From: Anabaena sp. UHCC 0187
Lineage (GTDB): Bacteria > Cyanobacteriota > Cyanobacteriia > Cyanobacteriales > Nostocaceae
DNA length: 64,000 nt
Reading direction: 5' to 3'
NCBI RefSeq assembly: GCF_009712035.1
Contig: NZ_VILB01000013.1
Coordinates: forward strand, 247,555 to 311,554
Shown: in pieces, positions 1 to 8,993 of the stretch
Layout of the letters: the number at the start of each line of letters is the position of its first letter
How positions within the stretch are numbered: the stretch's first letter is position 1
Notes under the pieces: generated by a model
What the model was told of the DNA's origin: nothing
The model's input: only the letters and a program-made list of their open reading frames with translations
Databases searched by the model: none
Made by a program: the position numbers and the translations under genes

Positions 1-838
1 TTGCTGTATTCATGCCAATAACTTCACCACGAGCATTCAGCAATGGTCCACCAGAATTACCAGGATTAATTGCTGCATCTGTTTGCAGATAATCAACACG
101 TTTATCACTAGCACCAATATCACTACTAGAACGATCTGTGGCACTGATAATTCCGGAAGTAACAGTATTATTTAAACCCAAGGGATTACCAATAGCAATA
201 ACGGCTTCTCCTGGTTGCAACGTATCAGATTTACCTAAAGCTAGGGTGGGTAAGTTGTTCGCATCAATTTGAATTACTGCAACATCTGTTACCGCGTCTT
301 CACCTAATACCTTACCCTTAAAAGTCCGGCCATCTTTGAGAGTGACTGTGACTAAATCAGCGCCGTCTACAACATGGGAATTGGTCAAAATTTGTCCAGA
401 TGAATTAATGATAAATCCAGAACCGCTACCTCTTACTACTCTTTCTCTTGGTTGTGATGGCACTCTATTGCCAAAAAAGCCGCGAAAAAGGGGATCAGCA
501 AATTCGCCGGGAACTTGAGTGGTGACGGTTTTAGTGGAATCAATGCGAACAACCGCACCTCCCGCTTTTTGTACTACTTTCACAACAAAGTTAGGATCTC
601 CAGAAGAAGAGAAGATTGCTGGAGGAGCAATTTCTGTTGTGGGTGCAGTAGTTTTTTGTGTTTGAGCATTACTAGGTTCGATTTCTGAGGTGGTTTTTTT
701 CAGACTGGTACAACCTCCCAGCATAAAAACCGCCACACCACACACTGCGATCCATTTTTTACCTTTATTTCCCAAGTTTTGCCGTAAAAATCTAGTATTA
801 ATATTGTTAGCTGCTAGGTTATGATTATTAATCTTCAT
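1..838 (-). CDS. HtrA/Deg-type trypsin-like serine protease (3' end outside window)
   Basis: This is an HtrA-family periplasmic or lumenal serine protease of the cyanobacterial HhoA/HhoB/HtrA group, which degrades misfolded exported proteins. About 279 codons are visible. The catalytic triad is readable as His155 (in [10 protein letters not shown]), Asp185 (DVAVIQI) and Ser262 ([11 protein letters not shown]). The N-terminus has a hydrophobic stretch ending at MLGGC (Cys43), which looks like a lipobox, so the protein may be a lipoprotein. A low-complexity linker follows, and the protease domain starts near residue 85. The PDZ domain expected at the C-terminus would lie outside the window. The gene is divergent from dnaA. 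The family is certain; which paralogue it is cannot be told. Confidence 0.93.
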   Translation of the reverse strand, partial: MKINNHNLAANNINTRFLRQNLGNKGKKWIAVCGVAVFMLGGCTSLKKTTSEIEPSNAQTQKTTAPTTEIAPPAIFSSSGDPNFVVKVVQKAGGAVVRIDSTKTVTTQVPGEFADPLFRGFFGNRVPSQPRERVVRGSGSGFIINSSGQILTNSHVVDGADLVTVTLKDGRTFKGKVLGEDAVTDVAVIQIDANNLPTLALGKSDTLQPGEAVIAIGNPLGLNNTVTSGIISATDRSSSDIGASDKRVDYLQTDAAINPGNSGGPLLNARGEVIGMNTA

Positions 839-971
839 GATGTGATTATTGCTGGTGTATTCGTTAGTAGGTGTTAGGATATTGGCTACCTGGTTTTTAT
901 CAGGCTGATTATAGATGACATAGAAGTAATTACGAATTAAGAATGACGAATTACGGAGGAAGGTGGTGTGA
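839..971. promoter_or_regulatory. Divergent promoter region between the protease gene and dnaA
   Basis: A 133-bp AT-rich gap separates two divergent genes and must hold both promoters. A purine-rich ribosome site (ggagga) lies about 11 bases before the dnaA start. No perfect TTTTCCACA DnaA box was seen here, in contrast to the downstream side of dnaA. Confidence 0.4.
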
Positions 972-2348
972 ATGGAAATTCCCATAGATGGTTTGTGGAA
1001 TCATGTATTAGAACGTTTACAGTTAGAGTTAGCTCCTCCTACCTTTAAAACTTGGATTAAGACAGCTTATGCACAGCAGTTAGAAAACAACTGCTTGGTC
1101 ATATATGCCCCTAATCCTTTTGCTCGCAATTGGCTGCAAAAATATTACATCCATACTATTGCTAATGTAGTCCAAGATATTGTGGGTTATCCAATAGAAA
1201 TTTATATTACTGTAGTTGAAGATGAGGAAGTTTCTCATTTAGGTAAACAGGAAGGAGGAGGAAAATTACTACCAATAAATCATATTTTGGCAAATGCCCC
1301 CATAAATAAACAAAAGACCTCAGATTTAAATTCTAAATATGTTTTTTCGCGGTTCGTTGTCGGTGCTAATAATCGCATGGCTCATGCTGCTTCTTTAGCT
1401 GTAGCTGAATATCCGGGGAGGGAATTTAATCCGTTATTTTTATGTGGTGGTGTGGGTTTGGGAAAAACTCACTTAATGCAAGCTATTGGTAATTATCGCT
1501 GGCAAATCTGTCCTAATTCTAAGATATTTTATGTGTCTACGGAGCAGTTTACAAATGATTTAATTACCGCAATTCGTCAGGATAGTATGCAAACTTTCCG
1601 AGAACATTATCGGGCTGCTGATGTGCTGTTGGTTGACGATATTCAATTTCTTGAGGGTAAGGAATATACTCAAGAGGAATTTTTTCATACGTTTAATACT
1701 TTACATGAAGCAGGTAAGCAAGTTGTCATTGCTTCAGATCGTCCTCCTAACCAAATTCCCAGTTTGCAAGAACGGCTTTGTTCACGGTTTTCTATGGGGC
1801 TAATTGCAGATATTCAAACCCCGGATTTAGAAACAAGAATGGCAATTTTGCAGAAAAAAGCTGAATATGAAAATATTCGTTTACCACGGGAAGTAGTTGA
1901 ATATATTGCTTCTAATTGTACTTCTAATATTCGGGAGTTGGAAGGGGCGTTAATTCGGGCTTTGGCTTATATTTCTATTTGGGGTTTACCTATGACTGTA
2001 GAAAATCTGGCCCCGATTTTAGGAACTCCTACCAAGAAAATAGCCGCAACTCCAGAGATAATCTTAAATATAGTCGCAGATGCTTTAAATGTTTCTATTG
2101 AAGACTTAAAAAGTAATTCCCGTCGTCGGGAAATTAGTTGGGCTAGACAAATAGCAATGTATTTAATGCGACAACTTACAAGCTTAAGTTTACCCAAAAT
2201 AGGGGAGGAGTTTGGTGGTAAAGATCATACGACAGTGATGTATAGTTGTGAGAAAATTACCCAGTTACAAGAGAGTGATCAGAGTTTAATTCAAACTTTA
2301 CACCAATTGAGCGATCGCATCCACATGGCTACTCGTTCGCAAAAATAG
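972..2348 (+). CDS. dnaA: Chromosomal replication initiator protein DnaA
   Basis: DnaA binds DnaA boxes at the origin and opens it using ATP-dependent oligomerisation. The 458-residue product has the usual domains: an N-terminal domain I starting [16 protein letters not shown], a short variable linker (about 85-120), the AAA+ core with Walker [10 protein letters not shown] (159-167) and Walker [10 protein letters not shown] (218-226), and the C-terminal helix-turn-helix domain IV with the signature [15 protein letters not shown] near residues 415-429. Length is normal for cyanobacteria. A ribosome site ggagga precedes the ATG. The gene is followed by a cluster of DnaA boxes and a deaminase gene; dnaN is not adjacent. 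Confidence 0.98.
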   Translation: MEIPIDGLWNHVLERLQLELAPPTFKTWIKTAYAQQLENNCLVIYAPNPFARNWLQKYYIHTIANVVQDIVGYPIEIYITVVEDEEVSHLGKQEGGGKLLPINHILANAPINKQKTSDLNSKYVFSRFVVGANNRMAHAASLAVAEYPGREFNPLFLCGGVGLGKTHLMQAIGNYRWQICPNSKIFYVSTEQFTNDLITAIRQDSMQTFREHYRAADVLLVDDIQFLEGKEYTQEEFFHTFNTLHEAGKQVVIASDRPPNQIPSLQERLCSRFSMGLIADIQTPDLETRMAILQKKAEYENIRLPREVVEYIASNCTSNIRELEGALIRALAYISIWGLPMTVENLAPILGTPTKKIAATPEIILNIVADALNVSIEDLKSNSRRREISWARQIAMYLMRQLTSLSLPKIGEEFGGKDHTTVMYSCEKITQLQESDQSLIQTLHQLSDRIHMATRSQK

Positions 2349-2632
2349 AATTAATTTCCTTGATGTTTTCCACAACCAAGAAACTAATTTATCAAATTAA
2401 AATCTGTCCTATTGAGTCCGAATTTTAAGAAAAATATAATAAATCATTAATTTTTATTTAAAATTGCGGTAAAAATCCAAATTTTTGCGGAAAAGCTGTG
2501 GAAAACTTTAATTTATTATTTATCAGTTTCATGGAGTATCATCACTTTGTGAAAAGCTAAGATACTTTTCCACAGTTTTTCCACAGGGAAGTATCCATAG
2601 TAGTTATTTTTTTAGATCAGGAGTATTGATAA
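2349..2632. other. Candidate replication origin (oriC): DnaA-box cluster
   Basis: The 284-bp AT-rich gap after dnaA holds four perfect copies of the cyanobacterial DnaA box TTTTCCACA: 2366-2374 (+), 2497-2505 (- strand), 2566-2574 (+) and 2577-2585 (+). The last two are separated by only 2 bases. A long run of A/T lies between the first and second box (about 2380-2495), which would suit a duplex-unwinding element. Four exact nonamers in 220 bp next to dnaA are unlikely by chance. Assignment as oriC is inference from box density and position; GC skew was not computed. Confidence 0.65.
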
Positions 2633-3064
2633 ATGGACGAATTTATGAATGCTGCAATTTGTGAGGCTCAACAAGGTAGACAAGAAGGGGGAATTCCTAT
2701 TGGTTCTGTTCTGGTTAAGGATGGTAAAATTGTCGGCAGAGGACATAATAAGCGCGTACAGGATGATGATCCTGTTACCCATGCAGAAATTGATTGCCTT
2801 CGTAATGCGGGGAGAATTGGTAACTATAGAGGTACAATACTTTACTCCACATTAATGCCATGCTATCTGTGTGCTGGTGCTGTGGTGCAATTTGGCATTA
2901 AAAAAGTAATTGTGGGAGAATCAAAAACTTTTCCTGGTGCTAAGGATTTTATGATATCTCACGGCGTGGAAGTAGTTGATTTAAATTTAGATGAATGTGA
3001 AAAAATCATGAGTGATTTTATTGAAACTAACCCGGAACTTTGGCATGAAGATATTGGTAATTAA
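2633..3064 (+). CDS. Cytosine deaminase, yeast Fcy1-like (CDA fold)
   Basis: A zinc-dependent deaminase of the cytidine/deoxycytidylate deaminase fold, 143 residues. Zinc and catalytic residues are visible as His50-Ala-Glu52 and Pro76-Cys77-Tyr-Leu-Cys80. The sequence resembles yeast cytosine deaminase rather than TadA: it shares the GGIPIG start, the RGHN motif, the VGE segment after the PCxxC helix, and above all a C-terminal ending of the form F-I-[DE]...W-x-EDIG. That tail closes the active site in the yeast enzyme. It would convert cytosine to uracil (salvage). A TadA-like or other nucleoside deaminase role is less likely. The gene starts 48 bases after the last DnaA box. Confidence 0.85.
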   Translation: MDEFMNAAICEAQQGRQEGGIPIGSVLVKDGKIVGRGHNKRVQDDDPVTHAEIDCLRNAGRIGNYRGTILYSTLMPCYLCAGAVVQFGIKKVIVGESKTFPGAKDFMISHGVEVVDLNLDECEKIMSDFIETNPELWHEDIGN

Positions 3065-3065
3065 A

Positions 3066-3983
3066 CTAAGTTTTATCATTTAGATGATGGAATTTTCTAG
3101 AGAACCTGATTTTTAGAAATAACTGCCAAGCAGGAGGGGAAAATATGGCTTGGCTGAGTATTTGCCAGCTTTCTGGGAAGTTCTTATTTTTAGCACTGAT
3201 AAAACCCCAGTGCAGCCTTAAATATTCCTCAATTGTCTTCAAGGTAGGTAAGATATTTGTGTATTTACTAGAAACTAAAGGCATAATTTTTTGTTTAATG
3301 AGAATATTTTTGTTTAATCGTTCCTGAAATGATATTTTTTTGTTAATTGAACCTGGCCAAACCATTCTGTAAGCTAGATATTTATCCAGTAAAATAGCAT
3401 CACCATATTCAGCTATTTTTATCCAACAAATAATATCATCATAGTTATAATCAAAGGCAGAATCCCAACCTCCCGATTTCATGAACGCATCTTTTTGGAA
3501 TGCCACTTGAGTTGGTGTTCCAAATGGTAATAAGTCTAGCAACATGAGATAATGAATATCTATTTGGGGAATATAACGGATATTTCCAGTTGCTATTTTA
3601 GCTTGGCCGATAACATTACTATTAATATCTACTTGCAATGCTTGACAAGAGCAAATCACAATATCAGGATTATTGGTAATAATCTTGTCCATAGTCTCCA
3701 TACATTCATTGCTGAGATAATCATCATCATCTAAGAGTTTAATCCAGTCTCCAGAAGCAATATCTACACCAGCATTAACACTGGCTGAATGACCCATATT
3801 CCTGGGGTGACGATGGTAGATAACCTGATTCCCTAAGCTCTGAATATACTCTTCTGTACCGTCAGAAGAACAATCATCAACAATAACAACTTCACAAGGT
3901 AAGGTTTGCTGTAACGCTGAGTTAATTGCTCGTTTTAGTAAATTTAAACGATTGTAAGTTGTAATAACGATACTATATTGCAT
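3066..3983 (-). CDS. Glycosyltransferase family 2
   Basis: A 305-residue GT-A fold glycosyltransferase. The N-terminus MQYSIVITTYNRLNLLKRAI is the typical nucleotide-sugar binding start, followed by VVIVDDCSSDGTEEYI and the acidic metal-binding motif KLLDDDDYLS near residues 87-96. The C-terminal third is less conserved. Family 2 enzymes transfer sugars to polysaccharides, glycolipids or proteins; the substrate cannot be told. It ends only 2 bp from the stop of the deaminase gene on the other strand, so the two genes converge with almost no gap. Confidence 0.9.
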   Translation of the reverse strand: MQYSIVITTYNRLNLLKRAINSALQQTLPCEVVIVDDCSSDGTEEYIQSLGNQVIYHRHPRNMGHSASVNAGVDIASGDWIKLLDDDDYLSNECMETMDKIITNNPDIVICSCQALQVDINSNVIGQAKIATGNIRYIPQIDIHYLMLLDLLPFGTPTQVAFQKDAFMKSGGWDSAFDYNYDDIICWIKIAEYGDAILLDKYLAYRMVWPGSINKKISFQERLNKNILIKQKIMPLVSSKYTNILPTLKTIEEYLRLHWGFISAKNKNFPESWQILSQAIFSPPAWQLFLKIRFSRKFHHLNDKT

Positions 3984-4385
3984 AATGTGTCAACCATTGA
4001 TTATCTACGTGCAATTCAGGAAAATTATATACATAAAATACATACTAATACACAATATCCTCATTTATCCAAAATATTAATCCCTGAATTTAAATTGAAA
4101 AATTCGTGCCAATCTTCTTCACTTACGTTATCATGGCGATCGCAAGCCTAAAAACCTTGTAACCTGAATATTGCCACGACTGTTCAGCATAAATAGCGGC
4201 TAGTGGTGGTAATTACCGTACAAAACCTCATTCCCAAGCAACTTACTCTTGTTATTTATGGTATAGTGAAAAAGTTAGAACTCGCTTTGCCAAACCATAA
4301 TTGCTCTACGCACAGGTAATAATTGCAAACGGAAAGCTGTTTTAATCAAGCATTTACACACAAAAATCTGAAATACACCGAGGTT
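3984..4385. other. Intergenic region without a recognised gene
   Basis: About 400 bp between the divergent glycosyltransferase and DUF4327 genes. It contains one HIP1 octamer GCGATCGC at 4136-4143 and a TATGGTATAGTG stretch near 4257-4268 that could be a -10 region for the downstream gene. Nothing else was recognised. Confidence 0.4.
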
Positions 4386-4604
4386 ATGATTCAGCAAGTA
4401 ATTCACCCAATGGTGAAATTGCAGCGTAACGTGCAATCACTCGTAGAATCCAATATTATCAAACCCAATGATAGGATTTGGAAAATTGCCTTACTCTACG
4501 GCGATGAATGGCAGCATTGGAAACAAGAGTTGCTAGACTTTGGATTTAGCACCCAAGATCCTATTAGCGACTTACTAGCGGTAGAAAATTGGGACGACGA
4601 CTAA
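4386..4604 (+). CDS. DUF4327 family small cyanobacterial protein
   Basis: A 72-residue acidic protein beginning MIQQVIHPMVKLQRNVQSL and ending in AVENWDDD. The internal motif IKPNDRIWKIALLYGDEW and the short length match the DUF4327 family, which I know only from cyanobacteria and whose function is unknown. An in-frame upstream TTG would lengthen it by 21 residues, but that extension does not look like the family, so the ATG at 4386 is chosen. It stands alone between a divergent glycosyltransferase gene and a gene remnant. Confidence 0.8.
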   Translation: MIQQVIHPMVKLQRNVQSLVESNIIKPNDRIWKIALLYGDEWQHWKQELLDFGFSTQDPISDLLAVENWDDD

Positions 4605-4780
4605 AATATCTAAACTATAGCAGCTATATCTAGTACAACTTGGCGCAAGTACGCCTACCTTTGACAATGATAGCCTTTGATCCTTGTTTTAATGGTGGGT
4701 TAACTTTCGCCATAATTCTATTATAGATTTAGCACAACAACGATCTGGCATTCAGTGTCCTAAGATACTCAGACACTTTT

Positions 4781-4948
4781 GGTACTTCTAAATTCGTTGG
4801 TGAACCAAAACAGCCGACTATGTCAGTTTGTTCTATAATTGGTAATGAGTATCAAATTAGCCAATTCAAAGACAACGATCAAGTAGTTTCACGTATTTTT
4901 CCCGAACTACAATTAACAGCTAACCAGAATTTTTTAGTTGCTAACTGA
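4781..4948 (+). pseudogene. Remnant of an Uma2-family (DUF820) endonuclease, C-terminal end
   Basis: An open stretch of about 55 codons without a start reads G-T-S-K-F-V-G-E-P-K-Q-P-T and then ..NEYQISQF.., ..RIFPELQLTANQ.. before a TGA at 4946-4948. This pattern (KQPTxSVY, YQIxxF, FPELxLTAxQ) is the C-terminal end of Uma2-family restriction-endonuclease-like proteins that are very numerous in cyanobacteria. The catalytic core is absent upstream, where the frame is broken. The fragment overlaps the end of the convergent kinase gene by 15 bp. Family assignment rests on the tail only. Confidence 0.55.
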
Positions 4949-6190
4949 TATTAATGCCTGAGCTAACTCTTGTGCAGTATGATAGCGATCGCGTGGTAAA
5001 GGTTCTGTAACACACTCAATTACTTGTCTTAATTGATTGGTAATGGTAGGTATAGCTTTAACATCAAAGCGAAAATTGCGTCCTCTTTGACGATAGAATT
5101 TTAAAGGATTTTCCCCAGTTAATAAAAAAATTAGCGTTGGACCAATAGCATATAAATCAGATTGGGTTAGAGGTTGTCCCCGTTCCTGTTCAGGAGCGCA
5201 ATAACCCTCAGCACCAATTCTTGTCCCTGGTTTCGTGCCAATTTCCTTAACAGCACCAAAATCTAAGACAACAATACTATTATTACCACCCCGCACCATT
5301 AAATTAGCCGGCTTAATATCCCGGTGAATTAGTGGTGGTTCTTGGTGATGAAGATAATCTAGAATATCACAAGTTTGCACCATCCAAGCGATCGCCTGTT
5401 TAGGTGTTACAGGTCCAGTTAATAAAATCCGTTTTTCCAAATCTTGTCCATGAATTAATTCCATAGCCAAGTATTTTTTACCATCTTCCACAAAAAAATC
5501 ATAATATTTGGGAATTCCTGGCTGATTAAGGTATTTAAGAATACTAGCTTCTCGTTCAAATAATTCTTGAGCCTTGGGAATTTTCACCATATCAGCATTC
5601 ATTTGCTTGAGTACCAGCAGTTGTGGTACACCAGTAATTTCACCTACGGCATCCCAAGCTAAATAGGTAGTACCCATTCCTCCCTTGCCCAGAGTGCGTA
5701 ATACCTGATAGTCACGAATAGTTTTTTGCACCAAAATTGGTTGGCCACAGTGAACACAAAAGACATTCCCCGGATAATTCCCTTCATGAGTACAACTAGA
5801 ACCAGAAAATCCTAGTGTGAACCCCTGACTAATTTCCCCCCCACCTGACTGTGAAGGCAGAGTAAAGACAGGGGATAGTTGCTGAATTTGTACCTGGAGT
5901 AAAGGACCACCCTGAGCCAATTGCAGTAAAGAATTATCAGTCAGGGTACACTTGGTTACTAAAGAGCTATTGAGAAAAGTGCCATTAGTTCCTTGACTAA
6001 TTACCTCCCAATCATCTCCCCTGGCGGTAGTAACTAATTTCAGTTCCAAATGATAGCGGGAAACTAAATTATCAGCCAAAACAACGTGATTATCTACCGC
6101 CCGACCAATGCGAATGACGGTAGAACCCTCAAAGCACCACTGCTTGAGCGGTGTTTTTGTGCTTTTTTCTAATAGGGTCAGAGTAATCAC
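4934..6190 (-). CDS. FHA domain-containing Ser/Thr protein kinase with zinc ribbon
   Basis: A 418-residue Hanks-type kinase. Residues about 5-100 form an FHA domain (IGRAVDNHVVL at 28-38 and SRYHLEL at 44-50), which binds phosphothreonine. A CxxC pair at 145-148 (FCVHCGQP) suggests half of a zinc ribbon. The kinase domain spans about 160-415, with glycine loop LGKGGMGTTYLAWD, Lys195, HRDIKPANL (289-297), DFG (310-312) and GYCAPEQ. All catalytic residues are present, so it should be active. No transmembrane segment is visible. The PP2C gene lies 35 bp upstream on the same strand, so kinase and phosphatase are probably co-transcribed and act on shared targets. Confidence 0.94.
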   Translation of the reverse strand: MITLTLLEKSTKTPLKQWCFEGSTVIRIGRAVDNHVVLADNLVSRYHLELKLVTTARGDDWEVISQGTNGTFLNSSLVTKCTLTDNSLLQLAQGGPLLQVQIQQLSPVFTLPSQSGGGEISQGFTLGFSGSSCTHEGNYPGNVFCVHCGQPILVQKTIRDYQVLRTLGKGGMGTTYLAWDAVGEITGVPQLLVLKQMNADMVKIPKAQELFEREASILKYLNQPGIPKYYDFFVEDGKKYLAMELIHGQDLEKRILLTGPVTPKQAIAWMVQTCDILDYLHHQEPPLIHRDIKPANLMVRGGNNSIVVLDFGAVKEIGTKPGTRIGAEGYCAPEQERGQPLTQSDLYAIGPTLIFLLTGENPLKFYRQRGRNFRFDVKAIPTITNQLRQVIECVTEPLPRDRYHTAQELAQALISVSN

Positions 6191-6225
6191 AATACAACCT
6201 AAAATCTCAAAACAAAAAACTAAAT

Positions 6226-8154
6226 TCAGAAAAAACCTTGCTGAGATGGGCGGACTTTTACTCGTACCAGTATAGCCGTAATATTGTCATGACCATTGTG
6301 TTCATTGCCCAATTCAATTAAATCTTGAATACCCTTTTCCAAATTACTAGCGGAACTCAGTAAAGGTTGAAGATGAGTTTGCCAATGAGTCTCCAGGCAA
6401 TCATTATCTGATAAACCATCTGATACCAACAACAGCAGCATATCTTCATTAATATCCAAAAACTCCACTTGAGGATGGAGGGAATTTTCATTGCGCGGAC
6501 CCAAAGCTTGGGTCAGTTGGTAAGCATCGGCGCGGCCATAGGCGATACTGGGTTCTACACCTCTAGCAATTTCCCGTTGACCAACTTCATGATCTATAGT
6601 TAGTTGTTCTAGTCCTCCCTTGCGAGTCAGACAATAAAGACGACTATCTCCCACATGAGCAATTGCTGCCTGATTATCCTGAAGTAACAACATAACCAAA
6701 GTAGTACCCATGCGCCCAATGCCAGAACGAGCTTCTTGTTGATTAAGCTCATAAATAGCTTGATTGGCTAAATAAACCGACTCTCGAATACTTTCCTTTC
6801 TAGGTAATTCTGTATCTGTCCAGGTTTCTTGGAAGTATTTACGGATAGTATTCACAGCCAATTCACTGGCCACTTCACCTCCAGCATGGCCACCCATCCC
6901 ATCACAAAGAATATATAAACCTTGTGCTGTCACAACCCGATTTTTTGGTAATTCTAGCTTGTGAACTTGACTATCAATGCCAAAATAGTCTTCATTATGA
7001 TCGCGTTGACGACCAACATCAGTATATGCAGCATATTCCAAACTATTTAGCTGCATAGACAGCACCATGGTTGGCGCATCATCATTTTTGGCAATGACAT
7101 CTTCTACTTCAGCGTTTTCTTGCAAGATATTTGCAGCAGAATGGGATATTTCCGCAGTAGATACTTCTTCTATTTCTGCGGCCATTTCTTGCAACCGCAA
7201 TTGCAATTGTGTCAGAGTTTGAATATTCCCAGATTCCACATCCTCCAACATTTGCACAACACAGCCAAATTGAGTGCGTTGGGATTCTCTAAACAAATTT
7301 TGCCATAGCTGACCCAAACTTTTAATTGTTAAAGCTTGTTTCCCATCCTGCGGTAATTCCGTAATCAATGGCTCTATATATAACCTTTGCAATACCAAAG
7401 ATTGGTCTTCATCTAATCGCAAATTTGATAACTCTAACAAACTTTGGCGACAACCCACACCCTCTAATAACTCCCAGAGTTGAGTCATCTGATAAAACCA
7501 ATATAAAATTTCCAACATACTTGTTGTGTCTTTTTGCCAGACATCAAGCAACATTGGCCAATCGGATCTATCTTCTAATAACACCACTTGTAAATCATCT
7601 TGCTGCCAAGCATCGTGAATCTTGGGTATTGCTGGGTGCATCTCCACCTGCAATTCTAAATAAGCCTTGGCTAAATCAGGAATTGTATTTGTATCTATCT
7701 TGGTTTCATGCTGAAGCATGGCCTCAATTGGTGATACTTGGTAAGGTTGGCAATCTAAGACCCTCGCTTTTACGAATCTATTAGCCGCAGTAACTTCCGG
7801 AGTTGGTAGGGATTCTAATAAACGATAACGCTGTTGCGGATCTAAATAGGAATCTATGGCAAATTTTAAGAACGGACTAGAATCACTGTCACCATTTACT
7901 ATATTTTCATTTTCTGGATTTTGAATTAATTCCCCAGTTTCTGCTGTTGCGGAAACTACTATAGGTAATGCCTGGGTAATGATAGTCCACCAAATCGGGC
8001 CACATTCTGCACTACATTTATGACAAAACCGTGCATTTAAAGCTACATCAGCACTGCATTCAGGGCAGATTTTATGAGCTAAGGACGTACCACAGCTTTG
8101 ACAAAACTTATTACTGTCAGGGTTTTCAAATTTACACTGGGGGCAAATCAGCAT
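6226..8154 (-). CDS. PP2C-family Ser/Thr phosphatase with N-terminal double zinc ribbon
   Basis: A 642-residue protein. The first 50 residues contain two CxxC...CxxC zinc ribbons (Cys4/7/18/21 and Cys30/33/44/47). A long middle part (about 60-370) has no recognised domain. The C-terminal PP2C phosphatase begins near residue 375 and shows the metal-binding motifs RDHNEDYFG, CDGMGGHAGGE, VGDSRLY, VSDGLSDND and HDNITAILV. It should remove phosphate from Ser/Thr in a manganese- or magnesium-dependent way. It is the first gene of an apparent operon with the FHA-kinase, so the pair likely forms a reversible phospho-switch. Confidence 0.93.
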   Translation of the reverse strand: MLICPQCKFENPDSNKFCQSCGTSLAHKICPECSADVALNARFCHKCSAECGPIWWTIITQALPIVVSATAETGELIQNPENENIVNGDSDSSPFLKFAIDSYLDPQQRYRLLESLPTPEVTAANRFVKARVLDCQPYQVSPIEAMLQHETKIDTNTIPDLAKAYLELQVEMHPAIPKIHDAWQQDDLQVVLLEDRSDWPMLLDVWQKDTTSMLEILYWFYQMTQLWELLEGVGCRQSLLELSNLRLDEDQSLVLQRLYIEPLITELPQDGKQALTIKSLGQLWQNLFRESQRTQFGCVVQMLEDVESGNIQTLTQLQLRLQEMAAEIEEVSTAEISHSAANILQENAEVEDVIAKNDDAPTMVLSMQLNSLEYAAYTDVGRQRDHNEDYFGIDSQVHKLELPKNRVVTAQGLYILCDGMGGHAGGEVASELAVNTIRKYFQETWTDTELPRKESIRESVYLANQAIYELNQQEARSGIGRMGTTLVMLLLQDNQAAIAHVGDSRLYCLTRKGGLEQLTIDHEVGQREIARGVEPSIAYGRADAYQLTQALGPRNENSLHPQVEFLDINEDMLLLLVSDGLSDNDCLETHWQTHLQPLLSSASNLEKGIQDLIELGNEHNGHDNITAILVRVKVRPSQQGFF

Positions 8155-8324
8155 AGTGGAAGTTCCTTGATTTTCCTGCTAAGGTGCTTCTAGCCACTAA
8201 TATCCACAGTGCCACAATTAGTTGACCCAGCCTAGACTAGACTTACATTCATATTGTGGTTTCACTAGGAAATTAAGTGGTATTGTTGATACTCACTGGT
8301 ATACTGATATTACAGTACCTTACT

Positions 8325-8909
8325 CTAGTTTTCCGGTGAATAATTTAGCCTTTTGAGTTCTAAGGGAGTGAGTTCTCGCCATTGTCCTGGGGCTAAATCC
8401 TGTAATTGAATATTACCAATACTCACCCTAATTAACCGCAAAGTCGGGAAACCCACAGCCGCCGTCATGCGACGAACTTGGCGGTTTTTGCCCTCAGTTA
8501 AGGTCATTTCTAGCCAAGCGGTGGGAATACTTTGACGAAATCTAATGGGTGGAGTGCGTTGACCTACCGATGGTTCTTCTAACAATAACCTAACTTGAGC
8601 AGGGGCAGTCCGGTAATCTTGAATTTCTACCCCAGTTTGTAGCTTATGAATTGCATCAACATCGGGAATGCGTTCTACCTGCGCCCAATAGGTACGTTTA
8701 TGACCAAAGCGGGGATGTGCTAAACGATGCTGTAACTGTCCATCACTAGTTAACAACAGCAATCCTTCACTATCCCAATCTAAACGCCCTACAGCATAGA
8801 CATTAGGAACATCTATATACTCTTTCAGGGTGATATGTTTAGGACTTTCTTGAGTAAATTGACTCAAAACTCCATAGGGTTTGTGAAAAATAATATACCG
8901 ATTATTCAT
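8325..8909 (-). CDS. rluE: 23S rRNA pseudouridine synthase, RluE type
   Basis: A 194-residue RsuA-family pseudouridine synthase without an S4 domain, as expected for RluE, which modifies 23S rRNA (U2457 in E. coli numbering). The catalytic motif [17 protein letters not shown] gives catalytic Asp44, and the family motifs [10 protein letters not shown] (9-18) and [10 protein letters not shown] are present. Site specificity is inferred from family resemblance. It stands alone, with a GA-rich short repeat just upstream of its start. Confidence 0.88.
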   Translation of the reverse strand: MNNRYIIFHKPYGVLSQFTQESPKHITLKEYIDVPNVYAVGRLDWDSEGLLLLTSDGQLQHRLAHPRFGHKRTYWAQVERIPDVDAIHKLQTGVEIQDYRTAPAQVRLLLEEPSVGQRTPPIRFRQSIPTAWLEMTLTEGKNRQVRRMTAAVGFPTLRLIRVSIGNIQLQDLAPGQWRELTPLELKRLNYSPEN

Positions 8910-8939
8910 AAAGTATAGGAGGAGTCAGGAGTCACCGAG

Positions 8940-8978
8940 TCAGGAAGAAGAAAGAAGAAAGAAGAAAGAAAGAAGAAT
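8940..8978. repeat. GA-rich 7-base short tandem repeat
   Basis: A purine-only stretch made mostly of the 7-base unit AAAGAAG in imperfect tandem copies, lying between two divergent genes. It belongs to the heptamer repeats seen across this window. Confidence 0.6.
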
Positions 8979-8993
8979 TAATCACCATCAATT

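Noticed and set aside
2547-2556. TTGTGAAAAG as a fifth DnaA box
   Set aside because: It differs from the box consensus at several positions.
7368-7784. 138-codon open frame on the plus strand inside the PP2C gene
   Set aside because: It lies wholly opposite a well-supported coding region and shows no domain or ribosome site.
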